Shown here one piece after another: positions 44,545 through 45,783 of a stretch of 45,783 nt of DNA (the stretch's first letter is position 1; each line of letters begins with the position of its first letter). Both the position numbers and the translations under genes were made by a program. Source of the DNA: Anabaenopsis elenkinii CCIBt3563. GTDB taxonomy: Bacteria; Cyanobacteriota; Cyanobacteriia; Cyanobacteriales; Nostocaceae. The notes beneath the pieces are model-generated. The model did no database searches. It saw only the letters and a list, made by a program, of their open reading frames with translations, and was not told the DNA's origin. The stretch is taken from assembly GCF_015245355.1 (NCBI RefSeq), contig NZ_CP063311.1:577296-623078 (forward strand). The letters run 5' to 3'.

Positions 44545-44676
44545 CACTGACAGCGCATTTGATCTGAGTGGGTACGGGTAGTAGGCACCGCACCGATGCC
44601 CACCCCACAAGATTTATGATATTAAGGTGTGTACTTTATTTACTTGAAAAGTGCTGTATTTATTTAATTCATTACC

Positions 44677-45264
44677 TCAACGGCGTACTATTCCTACTGT
44701 CCTTGGTAACACCCCTACTAAAAGCGCAAAGACAATATCAGGTATTTCAGCCACAATTGACGGTGAAAAATATTGTTCAAATTGATCGATAATTTTCTGA
44801 ACTCGCTGCTGTGGAAGCGGGGTTTCTGTAATTTGCTTGATTAACCGAGTCCATTGTCGCCTAATTAAATAAGCCTGCTGACGCTCCTCATAAGACTCAG
44901 GAGTTACCAAGGACAAATTACCTATGAGTAATACCATTTCACAATCATGATCATAATTTCCCCCAACAGCAGCACCCGGCCCCGCAAATTCTGCATGATA
45001 CCCTTTAAAGAGTATTAACCCATTGCGCCTACGACTATTAACAACAAAAATCTTCCCACTGTGCAGCAGTGTGAGGATATCCGATCCATATGAATCCTTA
45101 GCCCCATCTGTGATCACAGGATGGTCTAAGAGAATAGTATCAGGGTAGTAGGTTGATACCATAGCAGCTTGATAGCGTGGGAGACTCTCGCTATCGATGT
45201 TTCTTGAACTTGCAGATAGTTTGGTAGTATTATGCACTTCCAGCCCTAGGTTGGGTAAAATCAA
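44677..45264 (-). CDS. Unrecognised 195-residue protein
   Basis: Contains a basic/Gly-rich central stretch SRRRNGLILFKGYHAEFAGP, acidic/His-rich GNYDHDCEMVLLIGNLS and a C-terminal helical part RQWTRLIKQITETPLPQQRV, then EQYFSPSIVAEIPDIVFAL. No domain was recognised with confidence. It has no signal peptide or membrane anchor apart from the hydrophobic end LLVGVLPRTVG. About 500 bp of gene-free AT-rich sequence upstream may hold a regulated promoter. It converges with hisC; 132 bp separate their stop codons. Confidence 0.55.
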   Translation of the reverse strand: MILPNLGLEVHNTTKLSASSRNIDSESLPRYQAAMVSTYYPDTILLDHPVITDGAKDSYGSDILTLLHSGKIFVVNSRRRNGLILFKGYHAEFAGPGAAVGGNYDHDCEMVLLIGNLSLVTPESYEERQQAYLIRRQWTRLIKQITETPLPQQRVQKIIDQFEQYFSPSIVAEIPDIVFALLVGVLPRTVGIVRR

Positions 45265-45783
45265 ATCAGATTTTTAATAGTCTAGGAAAACTTTTTGATT
45301 TAAAAAGCCTCCTAGTTGATGTAACGAGAAAAAAATTGGCATTTGATTATGAGATAGTTAATCATATTCTATGAGATTCAGTTAAATTTTTCGCTGCCAA
45401 ACAGCTTTTTTTCTTAAAATTTTGATAAAGCTAAATTAGCAAATACAAAGTTATTATAATGTGTGAACAAGCCACTAAGTCTGATGATAATACTTTTCCA
45501 TCATCTTCTATCTTTGATATTTACTCAGTACCTATTTATCTATGCCATCAAATTTAGATGACATATAACTATGGATTTTTGGGAGTATTTACACTTACCC
45601 ATAAATATTTATTATACTCAAGTTAGTTACCAAAATTTTATACAGTCAGCCAGGTTTGAGTGCTGCAAATGGGCATGATTTGATTTTTGGTAAAATAGCT
45701 TTTATATTCACCATAGCACCAATTATCTAAGTAATTAAAAGTATTAAATACTACTTAATATTCCGTCTTATCGTCAAGGCTCA
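45265..45783. other. AT-rich spacer, no gene seen
   Basis: About 520 bp of AT-rich sequence with no supportable reading frame and no repeat family noted elsewhere in the window. It should contain the promoter of the minus-strand gene at 44677-45264. The window ends here, so a gene beyond it could begin outside. Confidence 0.4.

Noticed and set aside
1..45783. tRNA, rRNA, riboswitches
   Set aside because: I looked for TTCGAATC-like T-arms, rRNA-like stretches and riboswitch cores in the spacers and found none I could support.

Overview
The window comes from a filamentous, probably heterocyst-forming (Nostocales) cyanobacterium. The evidence is dense GCGATCGC (HIP1) octamers, a naturally split DnaE intein (C-terminal half at 11058-12410), chlorophyll-biosynthesis genes (acsF, GUN4-domain proteins), WD40/NB-ARC remnants, and many heptamer, palindromic and MITE-like repeats. 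No tRNA, rRNA or CRISPR array was found. Core genes are intact (rpsD, mnmG, hisC, acsF, dnaE C-half), but the sequence between them is unusually eroded by small mobile elements.

Layout. 1-3076: two solitary antitoxin-like genes, an NB-ARC/WD40 remnant cut at both ends by repeats, and IS630 copy 1. 3077-8395: a DegT aminotransferase, fetB, a TPR protein, and a succinyl-CoA-ligase-like alpha subunit whose beta partner is only a C-terminal stub. 8396-12410: an IS4-type transposase relic, a membrane-protein stub, a DUF4336 protein and split dnaE. 12411-15765: a PIN-domain toxin/antitoxin pair between short direct repeats, a WD40/HEAT pseudogene, and a WD40-acidic repeat-EcsC-like-GUN4 fusion. 15766-18105: a repeat-rich spacer with MITEs and two orphan IS200/IS605-type right ends, with rpsD between the last two. 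18102-22692: kdpC, kdpB and kdpA on the minus strand, with no kdpD in view. 22693-24571: a MITE and IS630 copy 2, identical to copy 1 in encoded protein and inverted. 24572-31018: acsF, a secreted glycine-rich protein, a frameshifted ABC permease, two small cyanobacterial proteins, and an IS607-like tnpB with tnpA reduced to 25 codons. 31019-35580: a type ISP-like DNA methylase/nuclease and a DUF3782-like nuclease flanked by repeats, one of which carries a 212-bp MITE. 35693-45264: mnmG, a HEAT-GUN4 protein, a polyphosphate:AMP phosphotransferase, an O-methyltransferase split by a 361-bp element, small proteins, a YqiA-like esterase, hisC and an unknown protein.

The most notable signals are: (1) the 361-bp non-autonomous IS200/IS605-like element at 40506-40866, whose conceptual removal restores the methyltransferase frame exactly and whose right half shows covarying RNA stems with a second copy after rpsD; (2) kdpB with altered P-type ATPase signatures (SGEA for TGES, DKTRT for DKTGT) and no kdpD; (3) a SucD-like protein lacking the catalytic His and Glu, beside a truncated SucC; (4) a 212-bp MITE with a 10-bp target duplication and a paralogous empty site about 1.2 kb away; (5) two GUN4 fusion proteins. 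Functional statements rest on motif recognition by eye; no database search was possible.
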